DNA of 64,000 nucleotides from Pyxicephalus adspersus (taxonomy: Eukaryota > Chordata > Amphibia > Anura > Pyxicephalidae): the NCBI RefSeq assembly GCF_032062135.1, contig NC_092858.1, positions 127,879,840-127,943,839 on the forward strand, written 5' to 3'. Positions 43,833-55,531 of the stretch are shown here, piece after piece; position 1 is the first letter of the stretch; each line of letters opens with the position of its first letter. A program made the translations under genes and the position numbers. The notes below the pieces were generated by a model. The model was not told where the DNA came from, did not search any database, and saw only the letters and a program-made list of their open reading frames with translations.

Positions 43833-45202
43833 CTAAAACATAACTGATGACAAAATCATAACACACGTAACAATTTGTGGTGAAAAAGACAGGGAGACTG
43901 TGTTTCCATTTACATCATAGAATGTACTGTTGTCGAAGCTTTCTGTTGTGTTGCCCAAATCTTCAAAATTTCCTCTTGGTAAGAGAAGTTTGGAGATGAG
44001 ACTGCTTAGTTTTGATTCCATGGTCGAAGGAAGTCGTTCAGTTGGAAAAGGAATATAATAGGTAAAGTTTTGTTCTGTTGGGTCAAGACAGATGCCTTCT
44101 TGTGACCTTTTAAATATAACATTACTTAGGTCAATGCCTGCCAAAGTTGTCGGAGATGAGCAGGGAATGTCACGAACCAGCTTATAACTCTCCATCCATT
44201 CTCTGAGCCATTCAATCCTGCAGTCACATTCCCATGGATTTTTAAAAAGAAACAGTCTTCCTATAAAATAAACTGGCTGAAAGACCTCAAACGGTAAGGT
44301 TGTCAAATTGTTGCTATTTAGATGTAAGGCTACTAAGCTGGTGAGATTTTCAAACGCTCCTTCCTCAATATAGCTTATTTTATTTCGGTCTAGATATAGG
44401 ACTTCCAACTCAATTAGATCTTGAAACCAAGCAGATGAGATATTGTGTATGTTATTTCCACCCATGTTCAACATTTTTAGTTTTTTCAGTCCTTTGAAGG
44501 AGTTTTCAGGCAGCTCATTCAGGAAATTGTCATTAAGAAAGAGGTACTCCATCTTCTGGCAATCCTGGAAAGACTTATCATGAATTACATTTATCCTATT
44601 GTCTTGGAGGTTAAGATATGTAAGATTCGGCAAATCCTGAAGAGAGTTATAGGCAACAGCCTCAATTCTATTACTCTCCAAGTAAACATGAGTCAAATTG
44701 CGCATCCCTCGGATAGCTCCTGGAATTCTCCGAAAATTGTTCTGAAAAAGCATAAGTTCCTCTAGTAAGGGAAGGTCAACAAATATTCGGTCAGGAATAT
44801 TGAACAAATTGCAGTCTGCTAAATCCAGTTTTACTAATTTTTTTAGGGCAGAAAATGTTCGAGTGTGTAAATAGCGTATATACTCATTGTGAGCCATTTT
44901 GAGCTCAATTAGGTTGGGCAGCCCTTTGAAGGCCCCTGGGGTGATGAAAGAAATGTTGTTGTGGCTAAGTGAGAGACATTTTAACGAAGGCAAAGTCCCA
45001 AAAGCCCGCTCAGAAAGAAATTTTATGTTGTTTTTATCTAGGTTAATAAAGAAAGCTTCACATGGAAATTCATTAGGGATCTCTTGGAGTCCTATTCGAT
45101 CACAGAGTACAGAACAGTTTCGTTCCTGAGTACATACACAGTTTGATGGACAAGAGCGGAAGCAGGACCATATGGCATAAAGTGGCTGGATAAACAGGAA
45201 GG
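43833..45202 (-). CDS. NYX: Nyctalopin, main coding exon (LRR protein)
   Basis: This exon encodes 455 residues plus a TAG stop; one base of the first codon comes from an upstream exon. It opens with the end of a hydrophobic signal peptide ([12 protein letters not shown]). A Cys-rich N-cap ([19 protein letters not shown]), eleven leucine-rich repeats from [16 protein letters not shown] to [18 protein letters not shown], and a C-cap ([15 protein letters not shown] ... CSS ... GIC) follow. The hydrophobic tail ([13 protein letters not shown]) has no charged residues after it, which suits a GPI signal or membrane anchor. About nine N-glycosylation sequons are visible (NIS, NLT, NFT, NTT, NST). 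Eleven repeats with both caps match nyctalopin, which at ON-bipolar dendrites helps localise TRPM1 with mGluR6; human NYX loss causes complete congenital stationary night blindness. The position facing CASK supports the call over other SLRP or LRR proteins. Confidence 0.95.
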
Positions 45203-45222
45203 CTAAGAAAAAAATACAATGG
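45203..45222 (-). other. NYX: NYX splice acceptor
   Basis: On the minus strand CCATTGTATTTTTTTCTTAG precedes the exon base at 45202. This T-rich tract ending in AG is a strong acceptor and falls in the middle of the signal peptide. The open frame continues upstream to an ATG at 45350, but those about 50 residues ([16 protein letters not shown]...) look nothing like the family, so they are read as intron. From memory, human NYX also splits its signal peptide between two exons. Confidence 0.8.
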
Positions 45223-46433
45223 TTAAGTAAGTATAATTCAGAATCAAGAAGTACCAATGCATCTGTAAATGAGAGAATATTTGAGAGACAAATACATAGT
45301 GTTCCCTTGACAGATTCTGTGTTTCCGTACTGTTTATAGACAGACATCATGGGAATAAAAATTTATGAAATGTAATAGTTACAATAAAACTAACTCTAAA
45401 ACAATGGAAAAAAAACTTAGGGTAGTGGGTTTTATAAAGAATACACTTTTATTACATGGCTCACTACAAGGTTCCTACACTGTCCTACTCAATGAAAACA
45501 TGCAAATGCCACAAGCACACATTTAATTTTTACCCTTCTTTAGATATACCAGGTTTGTAATGTATATGTAATAAACTCTCATGGTTCTTTTACACAGACT
45601 TTCTTACCTCCCACATGTATCCCATGTGACATATGAGCAGCAGAAACATTTTTTTAGTGATTAAATATATTGTTTTTTTTTACTTTTTACATATCAGTCA
45701 ACCAACTCACCACCTTAGTTAGGAAACCATAAATCATTTTTCTAACATATTCCCTGCATCTGTAGTCTTAAATACTTCTCATAGATTGGGTGACCTTAGC
45801 TAAAGCTTGGCAATCCAAAACTGTCTCTATAGCAGGAATTATATAAAAACTCAACTGGATCATGGCCAATGTCAAACTCACACTATTTAAAGTCTAAGGA
45901 AACTTAGACATACATTTCAATAAGGAAGACGGAACCTAAATTTCCACAGGTACCAGGAAAACAAATACAAAATTGTTACATACTGGCATAGAACCCCTAA
46001 CATCCTGTATGATATCTACTCTTTAGTCATTCAAACCTACTAAAAATGTGGTGCTTCTCCAGGAGATATATTATACATTTTCTGATCCTCCCAAAACCTG
46101 AAGGACTTCTTGGACCAGGTCCACACTATTCTTCAAAGGTCCACAGAATACATTATCCTTAAAATTGCTCATTTTTTAACTCTACACTACATTACACTTC
46201 CCCTGAGTTTTATAAAAAACAATGGTGATAATTTATGATTATCCTGTAAAGTCAGAATGTATAATGCATAAACAAAGCTTTCTGCAAGCTTATTGCAACT
46301 TTCCCAAAGCACCCTTCAGCTGAATAAAGATGTTGATGGCCTGCTGGCTATAGCTTGAAACAAGTATATAGCAGGCATTAAATGCTAAAGCTTTATGAAA
46401 GCCATCTAAAGACACCGGCAAAATATCTATATA

Positions 46434-46550
46434 AAGCTCCAGTAAGAATTTCCTTAGGAAATCTGTAGATTTCTAGGCTTTCTGGATCACCCAGGTTCTC
46501 CCATAATAGTCTATCTTCTCCACTCGTGGAGAAATTTGATAAATCAGGCC
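46434..46550. mobile_element. Partial copy of the palindromic MITE
   Basis: The right part TTTCTGGATCACCCAGG, CCATAATAGTCTATCTTCTC and GAGAAATTTGATAAATCAGGCC matches the right half of the 43.1-kb copy. The matching left terminus is missing. Confidence 0.65.
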
Positions 46551-48115
46551 TATTCTGTACCTGCTACACTATATTAAGAAAAAGGGTCAGTGATTGATGA
46601 ATTAGGGAGGAGCCAGTTATGAAATTTAAACGTGGTGAGAAGTATCACATACTTTGAAGGTCAAAGAGATGCAGTTTAGATGTGAACTTAAAGGTTTGTA
46701 CAATGACTGTAAATAAGATCTTATAAGTATTACCATTGAAGATCAGAAGACAGATGGAAAAATTAAAATGAAATGTTGATTAGTTTCTCTGGGATATTGT
46801 GCTTTGTACAATTTTAGTAAATAAGGAATATTTGCTACACTTGTACAATTTAAGTTATTTTACTATGGGCAAATGCATTATGTATCATCACTTAGTATGT
46901 CAGAATATTGTAAGCTAGACTGACTTGAATCATCGTACTTTTGTACAGTTGAGGAATATTCTATGTTTTAAAACTTGCATATGTAAGGTACAGTTAATAC
47001 ATCACTTAATTTTGTTGACTAATCTATTTATAAAAGATTCTGCCACATAAGCTACAATGCCAGTTTGGCCAATGGTAAATTAAATTGTGCCTTAAAGCCA
47101 TTGTCACATAGAATCAGCATTATAAAGCTGACATGTCTGATAATACAGTAATTAAGAGTGGCTGACACATAATAATGCATGTTTTGTTTAATTACACTGG
47201 CATGTCTAAATTTGCCATGACTTAAGTGTGTGCAGAATGAAATGGATTTATTATGTTAATATAGGATACAGATTATAGCATCACTGAGTTTCAAGAGAAC
47301 AAGTACAAATCCCTGGCAGAAGATTTATGGCGTGTTTGACAGCTGTCATTTTCTGTAGACAGTAATTGTTTTGTATTCACCTGTGAACACTAACTCACTG
47401 GAGTCATTTGCTGAATAAAAACAAAACACAGTAAAAGCCATAACGCTACCAATAATATTTGTATGAATTTTGTTTTATTCATTTTGAAACCCCTTATTTC
47501 ACCATTTCGTATTTTGCCTGAGCTGACATTAATGTGGATACATAATAAAATGTTAATTTAAAGTTAGTTAAGCCTTGCTTACATGGACAGATAAAGCATA
47601 ACACCTTTTTCTAAGAAGAAACGCAGCCGAAAGATCTCTTCAAGGTCCGCCATCTAACTAAAAGCCTAGGCAATAAAACATATAGCCTTGCTGGACCCGG
47701 GAATCTGAGCTAAGACTGGCTAATCCTCTCCTTAAATCATGTTACAAAGGTTAGGGTGATGTGGTTGGAGCAGCATTTTCACTAGAAAAGATATTTTATC
47801 TTGGGTTGTTGCACCATGATCTCCAAAAGAAAACCAAGAGAAAATGGCAGGTGGCTGAACTCCTCAGAATCCTCTAAAGGCAAAAGTATCAGGTTTGAGT
47901 GATAAAAAGCAATGGACTGCACAGTAATGTTCCTCTGCCATGTTCTTTCAAACAACGTTATTTACCATTAGTCAACCCACCTGGCTCCACTCCGACATGT
48001 TTGCCTTGGAACAACATGGAAGAGAAACTGCAGTGTGCAGTCCATTACTTTCTTTCCACCTTACAAGAGGAAAATGTATCCCAGCAGGCTTGGTGCACTC
48101 AAGGATGGTCTACAG

Positions 48116-48402
48116 CAGTGGTCGACAACCTTTTCGGACCAGCAGACCACTAAATTTACCGGCTCTGGACTGGGTGTCACTCAAAGGGAAATAAACTTCC
48201 CCTTTAGTGACATCATAATGCCAGAACCTGCCCACTCTCTTATTGCAGGCTCAGATCTGCAATGGGAGAGTGGTCAGGTTGTGTTCAGAGTCACAACCCG
48301 CCCACTGCCCTGAGCCCGGGACCTGTACAGTGGACATGCTTCTCCTGACCCTGTTTGGGGGTGCACCGGCCAGAGCCGCGGACCAACGGTTGACGACCGT
48401 GG
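48116..48402. mobile_element. hAT-type MITE with exact 8-bp duplication
   Basis: GTCTACAG occurs at 48108-48115 and 48403-48410. The left end is CAGTGGTCGACAACCTTTTC. The right end reads GGTTGACGACCGTGG, its inverted partner with terminal changes. The internal block GGGTGTCACTCAAAGGG and TTTAGTGACATCATAATG is shared with 18735-18981. The element is 287 bp and non-coding, although short open frames cross it. Confidence 0.88.
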
Positions 48403-49070
48403 GTCTACAGGACAGAATAAGCACTATGCAATCACATTTACATCAGTGTTGAGTGAACTTACAATTTAAATTTTATTACCATTTTGGACAATGATAATAT
48501 ATAGCCATGTGGTTATTCATGCACCAAGTGAAATTGATCCCAATATTAATTACATTGTGGTCCCATTTTAGGATGTATAAATCTCAATTATTTTGTAGTG
48601 TTTTATGTTCTAATAACGTGTACTATGGAATTTAAATGTTAAGATTCTAACACTATTACAACTATCATACAGCTTGTTAAGGCTTACAAACAGCAAGGTA
48701 TTATGTACACTGTATATAAACAGAAATGCACATCAGTAAGAAACTCAAGCTTGGTGTTAAAAAAGCTTGTAACAGCTAATCTTAAAGTAAAGCCTTTTAT
48801 GGGATTTTATATAGCAATCAGAAACTACAATCAATTAGTTTATTTATATATTAAAAAGCTTTATAGCTGCAATTTTATATTATCTATAGTACAAAGGAAC
48901 ATATTTAGTCTGATAATAACATTATCCCCACTGGGAAAAAGAAGTAAAATCTTAATGGTGTGTTTAATAACTTGATAAGATTTATTCTATTATAATGAGG
49001 GACATCACCCTGTCGGTCAAATGGCATGTGCCAATAGGATCTCTACATGTATTCTAGATATCAAATGCTA

Positions 49071-49115
49071 CCTCTGATGAAGCAGGGTTATTGTTCTTCT
49101 GCGAAACACATGGGG
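49071..49115 (+). repeat. Copy of hairpin/GCGAAAC motif
   Basis: CCTCTGATGAAGCAGGG is followed, after a short spacer, by TTCTGCGAAACACATGGGG. It is the same arrangement as at 49752 and 22980, with ACGCGT changed to ACACAT. Borders of the host repeat are unknown. Confidence 0.5.
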
Positions 49116-49298
49116 TTAACAAAATGATTGAGATCGTATGTTGTTTTTTTGTTTTTTTAACATGCAAAATTGGTGTTTTTCAATGTATATTTTAAAAAGT
49201 TTCTGGCATTTTTATTTAAATTTGTTTTTAAGTATATGATGTCTTTAAAGTCCCATCAAGATCTCTAACTGTATTTTTTCAGATTAAGAAATACAATA

Positions 49299-49329
<31 letters not shown>

Positions 49330-49330
49330 T
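49299..49330. repeat. (TC)n microsatellite
   Basis: About 32 bp of CT/TC dinucleotide with single T interruptions. Confidence 0.95.
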
Positions 49331-49663
49331 TTGCTTAGCAACAAAGACATTTGTGGTATTTTTTCATAATAATACAAATACAATATTTTTTTACCTTTGA
49401 ATTTTTGAATCTAATAAAAATGTCCACCACCACCCACCACTCATAGTCATGTATTCAATTAACAATGCAGTATTTGAAATTATTTCTAGAACATGAGATT
49501 ATATGTAGAGCTTCCAAAAATTATAAATGAGACATGCCACTAAAACAATATTTTTCCAGGCTAAGCAATTGTATATACTCCCATCTCATACAGTGCATAG
49601 GAGATATATCCTACAAGTAATTGTATGGTATATACTACTATAGTAGTTGCCAAGCCATTGAAA

Positions 49664-50040
49664 TATATTAGAAATGGGGTTGCAAGAAAGCGGCCAGAGT
49701 ACTGTCTCTAACATTTGGCCCCAAATAACCTCAACACATGAGTCTTCAAATCCCCTGAGGAAGCCAACTGGAGAGAAACGCGTCGGAATGAGACTCTAAT
49801 ATGTGCTGATTTGCCCTATTTTTACTCAGATCCCCCTAGATTTGTAAGGAGTCATGTGAATCTAGAACATTACCATTAACACCAACTTACGTTCTAAGTG
49901 TATATATGTATCACAATGTTATAATTTGTTAATTTCTTCTCTTTTTTTGTTAAATATTGTACTGAATAAGGGATTTTAATATTTTTAACATACGAGTTTG
50001 CCACAAAAAGCCGCTTTCTTGCAACCCCATTTCTAATATA
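49664..50040. mobile_element. DNA transposon/MITE with perfect 31-bp terminal inverted repeats
   Basis: TATATTAGAAATGGGG followed by TTGCAAGAAAGCGGC (49664-49694) is the exact reverse complement of 50010-50040. TATA at both edges may include a TA target duplication. The element is about 370 bp with no transposase. Its middle carries CCCCTGAGGAAGCC...AGAGAAACGCGTCGG at 49752-49786. Perfect arms imply a fairly recent copy. The superfamily is not certain; TA sites suggest Tc1/mariner-like mobilisation. Confidence 0.85.
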
Positions 50041-53000
50041 CTCCCATCTCATAGTCAACAAGTAATGAGGTTTTACCATGTAAAATGTTGGCAAGCATCA
50101 CTTGTTCCATTAGACCGGGGCATTTCAGATTACAGCCAGAAGTGGAGGTCTAAAACAAAACAGAATGTGTGAAATGATTGCATTCTGAATTTGTATGTTA
50201 ATTATTATAACCTTCATCTGAAATACATCACAGTAAAAGTAGCAATTTATGAACAACTGTAACAAAAACTGACAAGTAATAATAAATCCCTGCAAACACC
50301 AGATATCTGCAGTGACCCATTACAGCCTATCAAACATTAGCTTGTTGAAAAAAATGTATACTAATGAAGACTAAACTGTGTCTGGTTTGTCTGGGATACT
50401 GCAAAACATTGCTCCCAGCATCGTATTAATAAAGTATTAGCTGCAAGTATACTAATAAATATTTTATATCCAATGAAAAACTAAAATAGCTGCACTAAAA
50501 TGCATGCAAATCACTGATGTTATTCTGGAATGTTTCCATATTACATTTAAAGCATAGTATTTAATAGTGCATTATCATTCTTGTAAAATTAAGAAAAATA
50601 TATTCAGCAAAAAAAAAATATATTTACAATAGTCATGGAAAAAAGAAATTATGAGCAGTATACACATTATATTACTGTTATCCACTATTTAGATAGTATT
50701 ACCTTTCCTTTGTTATGATGTTTCAAAGACATCCTTGCCAGATTTTGTTTCTAAAGTATTAACAGATTATGTGAAAGGCGTTTCAGAAAGAAAGAGACAG
50801 AAAGGAAGGCAGAAAGAAAGAAGGAGAGACAGACATTTCCTATAACTAGATAAGGGACATAAACTATATTTGTTATTCTAAACCTATCACTGAGGAATTA
50901 TCAGATCAATATAAACCAGTGCTTCATTTTCCAGTCAAAGACCTTTAGTGAAGTGCAATACAATTTGTACCATCGTACCAATTGAGATGAAATGACTTTT
51001 GGCCATTTCAAATATGTGATCATGTAAAGAACATGTGTTTATTTTCAACATTCACTACAGGGTTAGTACAGGTAACTTCAATCACACTGTACTAAATCAA
51101 ACATAGACTTTCTATACAATTAGTCTATCTATACAATCGATACAATTAGTGCCCAACTCTATTCCAGCGACTGTATCAAAACTACAAAATAATAGACACA
51201 TATATAGATATTACCTAAGTCTTCGGTTAGCTTTTTCCTTAGTTCTTCTACTCAAATTGCCATCCTCTCCTGTACATTGTTATTCATTTGGCTTGTCTTT
51301 CACTGAAAGTGATCATTTAATGGCACCAAAATCCTCAGTATCAAATGGGGATTAGAAGAGAGAAGTAAGAATGTGATTGCTTCACAAGCAAGGCACAGAT
51401 CGTTGATAAATCAGTCTGCTCTTTGCTCTGCCCACAATAATGTCACAGTCTCATTTTTGGCTTTGATCCATGCTAGTGATATTGCCACAAATCCATTGAG
51501 GTATTAACGGAAGCGAAACAGATTGCACAGTGTACTTTGTCCTTGGTTTTGATGTGTGATGAATTTTAATATGTTGAAGAATAATAAGAGAATAACATGC
51601 ATAACTTCTTTCTAGGAGTTCTATTTAAAGTGAGTCATTTTACTTTTTTAAAGTAATATTCATAAGCACAAGATTTTTGTAAGTGTCCTGCTCATATTTT
51701 TCAATAAATGCTGAAAAAAAACGATGTTTTTAACTTTTTTTTTCTTGTCCATGCAGACCAAAGCAACAAATTTGCTATACACAATGACATACCTTTCTTT
51801 CACCAATTAATCAGTATTCATTAGTACGAAATGCCCAGTACTTCTGTGTATGGAGAATCACATCACTCACTTTGCGTGAAAATTCTGCATCAATCATAAA
51901 GCACCATCACTGTTAAATAAGGAAAACCTTCTCAGTCTTTCTAAACAATGTGGTGCCCTAACATGCTCCTACCAATTGGCTTCCCTTTGTAACAAAAGCT
52001 TCTGCTTCCCCTTTTTACCCTTATATGCACTGCAGTGGGGTAAAACAACCATAGCTACTTGCTCCAGTCCTCAGCAGTTTCAGCTGTGAAGTATAATGCC
52101 AAATGGGAGCAGTGAAGGAATAAAGTAAAGATATGTGCTGCAAAGGAGAGGGGGTAAAAGTAAACATAATGATGCAACAACAAAGCATGGGTTCACTTGA
52201 CTGATTACAATCCCAAACTTTATGTATAAAGTAAAATGCATTGCTTGTTTTTTATTAAATAATATAATTACATTTTTATTCTATCCTTATATAAATTCAG
52301 AACCTTTTGAAGGGTTTGCAAAACGTACAGCTATAGATATAGTATAGTGACATCTGCACAGTGTCGGTATCAAAAGAACAGCCTGGAGCAGCCGAGTGAA
52401 AGGAGGTGGGCCGAAGGCATCCATGACACGGGGCTAGGGGAAGCATAGGGAGATTGAATGAAAGGAAGTTTTTGATAGACTAAAGGGAGAAGGTAGGGGA
52501 TAGGCTGGAAGTTTGAAAATAGGGAGGAGAAAGTAGGGGTTAAAAGATGGAAGAAAGTAGAGGAAGTGGTGGGAAGTTTTAGGAAAGTGAGAGAGCGAGC
52601 TTCCTTCCCACCCATCCCAGATGTGGGATCTCCAAAAAGGTATGGTTAATTGGAATCACCTTTAGGATGGTTTTAAGGAGAGGCTGCAAGTAGTGTACTT
52701 GTTCTTAAGCTGGTGGGCTCTGTGGCTGAGAACAGAAGTGATGGTTTTTGGAAACTCCTCTTGGTGGTATAGTGTAGTGAGCGGTGTTTCAGAGGGCTCA
52801 CAACTGGGAAGGAAAAACAGTTTTGAAAAGGCACAAATTTTAGATTTAAAAGGTTCAGGTTTTGAAAAAATGTAATTAGTATTGTTACTAAGGGTAATTT
52901 ATTTTTATTATTTATTGTTGATATTAATATGCTTGTTACTAAAAGGTTTTGGTTATTGTAAATGTTTAAAAATAAAATGTTCCCACAAAAGGAGTGTGGT

Positions 53001-55069
53001 TTGAGTGTGTGGTGAGCGTGGTGTGAAAATGCAGGAGGGCGGAGTGAAAGAAGGGAACATAAGGGTGTAGTAAGTACAGGGCAATCCTCCTAGCTACATG
53101 TTACTCCTTTTTTTGACTGGACAATAATGTCCCATGTGCACAAATCAATATATGCCAATACACTTGTTAAATCCTAGACCTATGCCTTTGGAGCCTTATT
53201 TCTATATCACAGGCATGGTAGTAAAACACATCCAATAAAGTTTTATTACTTTAGTTTACATAAAAATAATATTCAAACATATGTGGGAGCTGTTTTATCT
53301 GGCTTAAGACTTGTGTCTACTCAGTCCTAAGATTTATCAAGCTCTGCCATACAAGCACAGCCCTGTCCAAAAGGGCAAGAGATCTGGCCTTTCTCTGCTG
53401 TTGTTTCATGTTCACAGACAGGTTTCCTACCCATCCAAATCTTTTGAATGTATTATGAAAGCAGAAGCAGCTCATCAACTCATTAGAATGCTCCTGGTGC
53501 TGCAAAACAACTGATTAAATTGTGCTACTTCTCCCACTCCAAGTCTGAATTCTGCTATACATTTGTTGCAAGAGGCTGATACCACGTCACATTAAGATAC
53601 TTTCAATGTTTGGTATTGAGAAAATAAATGTAAAGTTTATAGCCATCCAATTTTTTTTTTAGTTTAGTATAGAACGGGGGAGAGTTAAACCTCCCATCAT
53701 TTTTGTTGCTACACCCCACTAGGGAGATTTCACCCCACATTCTGTCCCAAAGACACAAGAAATCTTCACAAAATAAAACAAATGTTCATCCCAGAGGGTT
53801 ATCTCTGGAGGAATTTCTCTAACTTTCTTTCTTAGAGAGAATAGTCACCAGGACCAATAAAGAGGGTTAATGTCCCCAGCAGTGACACAGCCAGCAGTAA
53901 CAGACAGAGAGTCTAACCTTTCCCTACTTTACAACAAAAACTTGGTGTAATAGTGATTAGGAGTGGGACATATTTATGTCTTTTATATTCTCCTGAAATT
54001 TAACTGAAGATCAAATATTGTAATAAAAGGTTAGAACGATATATAAACATGTGCTGCATAAGTAAAATCATATTGCCAATCTTCTAAAATCTCTTTTTAC
54101 ATTATTTTTGGAAATGTAGCAAAATATGTTTACTCTTGGCTGTATGTGTGGAAAAATAGAAAGTACATTTTCCTTTAATGATTTTCAAGATACAGCCCCC
54201 ACCTTTTTCAAACTGCTGTGTATGACAACTCCTGTGGAAAATTGGCTTTCTGGGTCCAATTCTTGGGATAACCAAGCAACGCTGCAGAGTACAAAATGTT
54301 TCCAGAGCCTTTGTGGAGATAAAATGATGTAGTTTAGATTTCTTGGTTTCAGCTGGGGCCTCTGGGAATGGAATGGCACAAATACTTAAATGTACTTGTC
54401 TCACTGACTTCAATATTGCGCTGCTCAAATAACCTACTTAAAACCAAGCTGGCTACAAAATAGAATGCTACATAGCATAAACCCAAACTGCAATTATTGT
54501 CGAAATGACTTGCATGTCACAGATACAACATATTACATCATATACGTGAAACCTGATTTTAAAACCACTATTGGTCTGTGTCAAAGGTAGACTACCAAAT
54601 GTTTTAGTTTAAATTGATTTGGAAGGAAATGGCTGTTAGGATTGTGGGGACAGAAAAAAAATCACTAAATGAATGGATTAAAAGATGGCAATCTCTGTCA
54701 ATTTTTTTTTTCTGTTAAGTTTGTCAAGGACATTTGCTTTCTCTTACTATGCCAGTGACAAACCTGGTGGGTAGCCTGTCTGGCCAATCTGGCCCAGGTT
54801 GTCCTGATGTGGTGGCCAGCTGCCAAATGCAGGTCCAGAAACAAGCCAAGGTTGTCAATGATAATACAGTAAGGTTGTTATCTGGTTACTTGATTCATTG
54901 TGCCTTCCTTGTTGATTGGAGAAGCTACATGTAGCTGCAACCCACAGCAGCCAAAAATATAATGTTCCTCCAGGAGGTCTGCGGGATCACTTTATCATAC
55001 TGCCAGTCTGAACCAGCCCTAATACCAGAACTTTCATTTACTTACCTTTACTTGATAAAAGCCCTCCAT
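50041..55069. other. Stretch without recognised features
   Basis: AT-rich sequence. Short open frames (for example 52370-52615 minus, 54102-54428 minus) show no domain, motif or composition that supports a gene. Confidence 0.55.
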
Positions 55070-55531
55070 CCATGTACACAAATTTTACAACTAATTCTGC
55101 ACTGTCTAAGCTTCCCTCTTCATTCCAAGGCTCGCCAATCTGTTCAGCTCCACCATCTTTATTGTTCCACCTTCCTGGTTATTCCTAATGTCTCCCGAAA
55201 ACGCACTGTGCAGCTGTAAGATCAGGTGATTTGTCTTCCTCCAAAAGGAAAAAAAAAACATCTGCCAATCTTACTGAATATTTGTGAGATTGAGTGCCTC
55301 TTTTCTTTTTACATTGGAGGAAGCCCCCGAAAAGCCTGATCTTGGGCATGTGAATTAAGTGTCCCAGGAGGCTGCAGGTTTCCCTTTAGTCTTTACCACT
55401 GTGTCGCTAAAGACAGAAATTTAAACAGAAGGTATTGTAGAAAATGTTAAAAATTATTTTTTTTTCATGATATAAAAAGCATAGATACTCTTTTAGATAA
55501 TGTTGAAAATGTGATAATAGGTCCGCTTTAA
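55070..55531. mobile_element. T2-like MITE, diverged copy
   Basis: Shared blocks with the 5.3-kb copy include CCACCATCTTTATTGTTCCA, GATCAGGTGATTTGTC and CATCTGCCAATCTTACTG. The right end AATAGGTCCGCTTTAAA reads TTTAAAGCGGACCTATT from the other strand, matching the TTTAAAGGACCTA terminus at 3.4 kb. The left terminus is not clear. Confidence 0.6.

Noticed and set aside
44580..45129. Plus-strand frames opposite NYX
   Set aside because: They are antisense shadows of the LRR exon, caused by its repeat composition.
45203..45350. ATG at 45350 (minus strand) as the NYX start
   Set aside because: The upstream ~50 residues have no likeness to nyctalopin, and a strong splice acceptor separates them from the conserved part.
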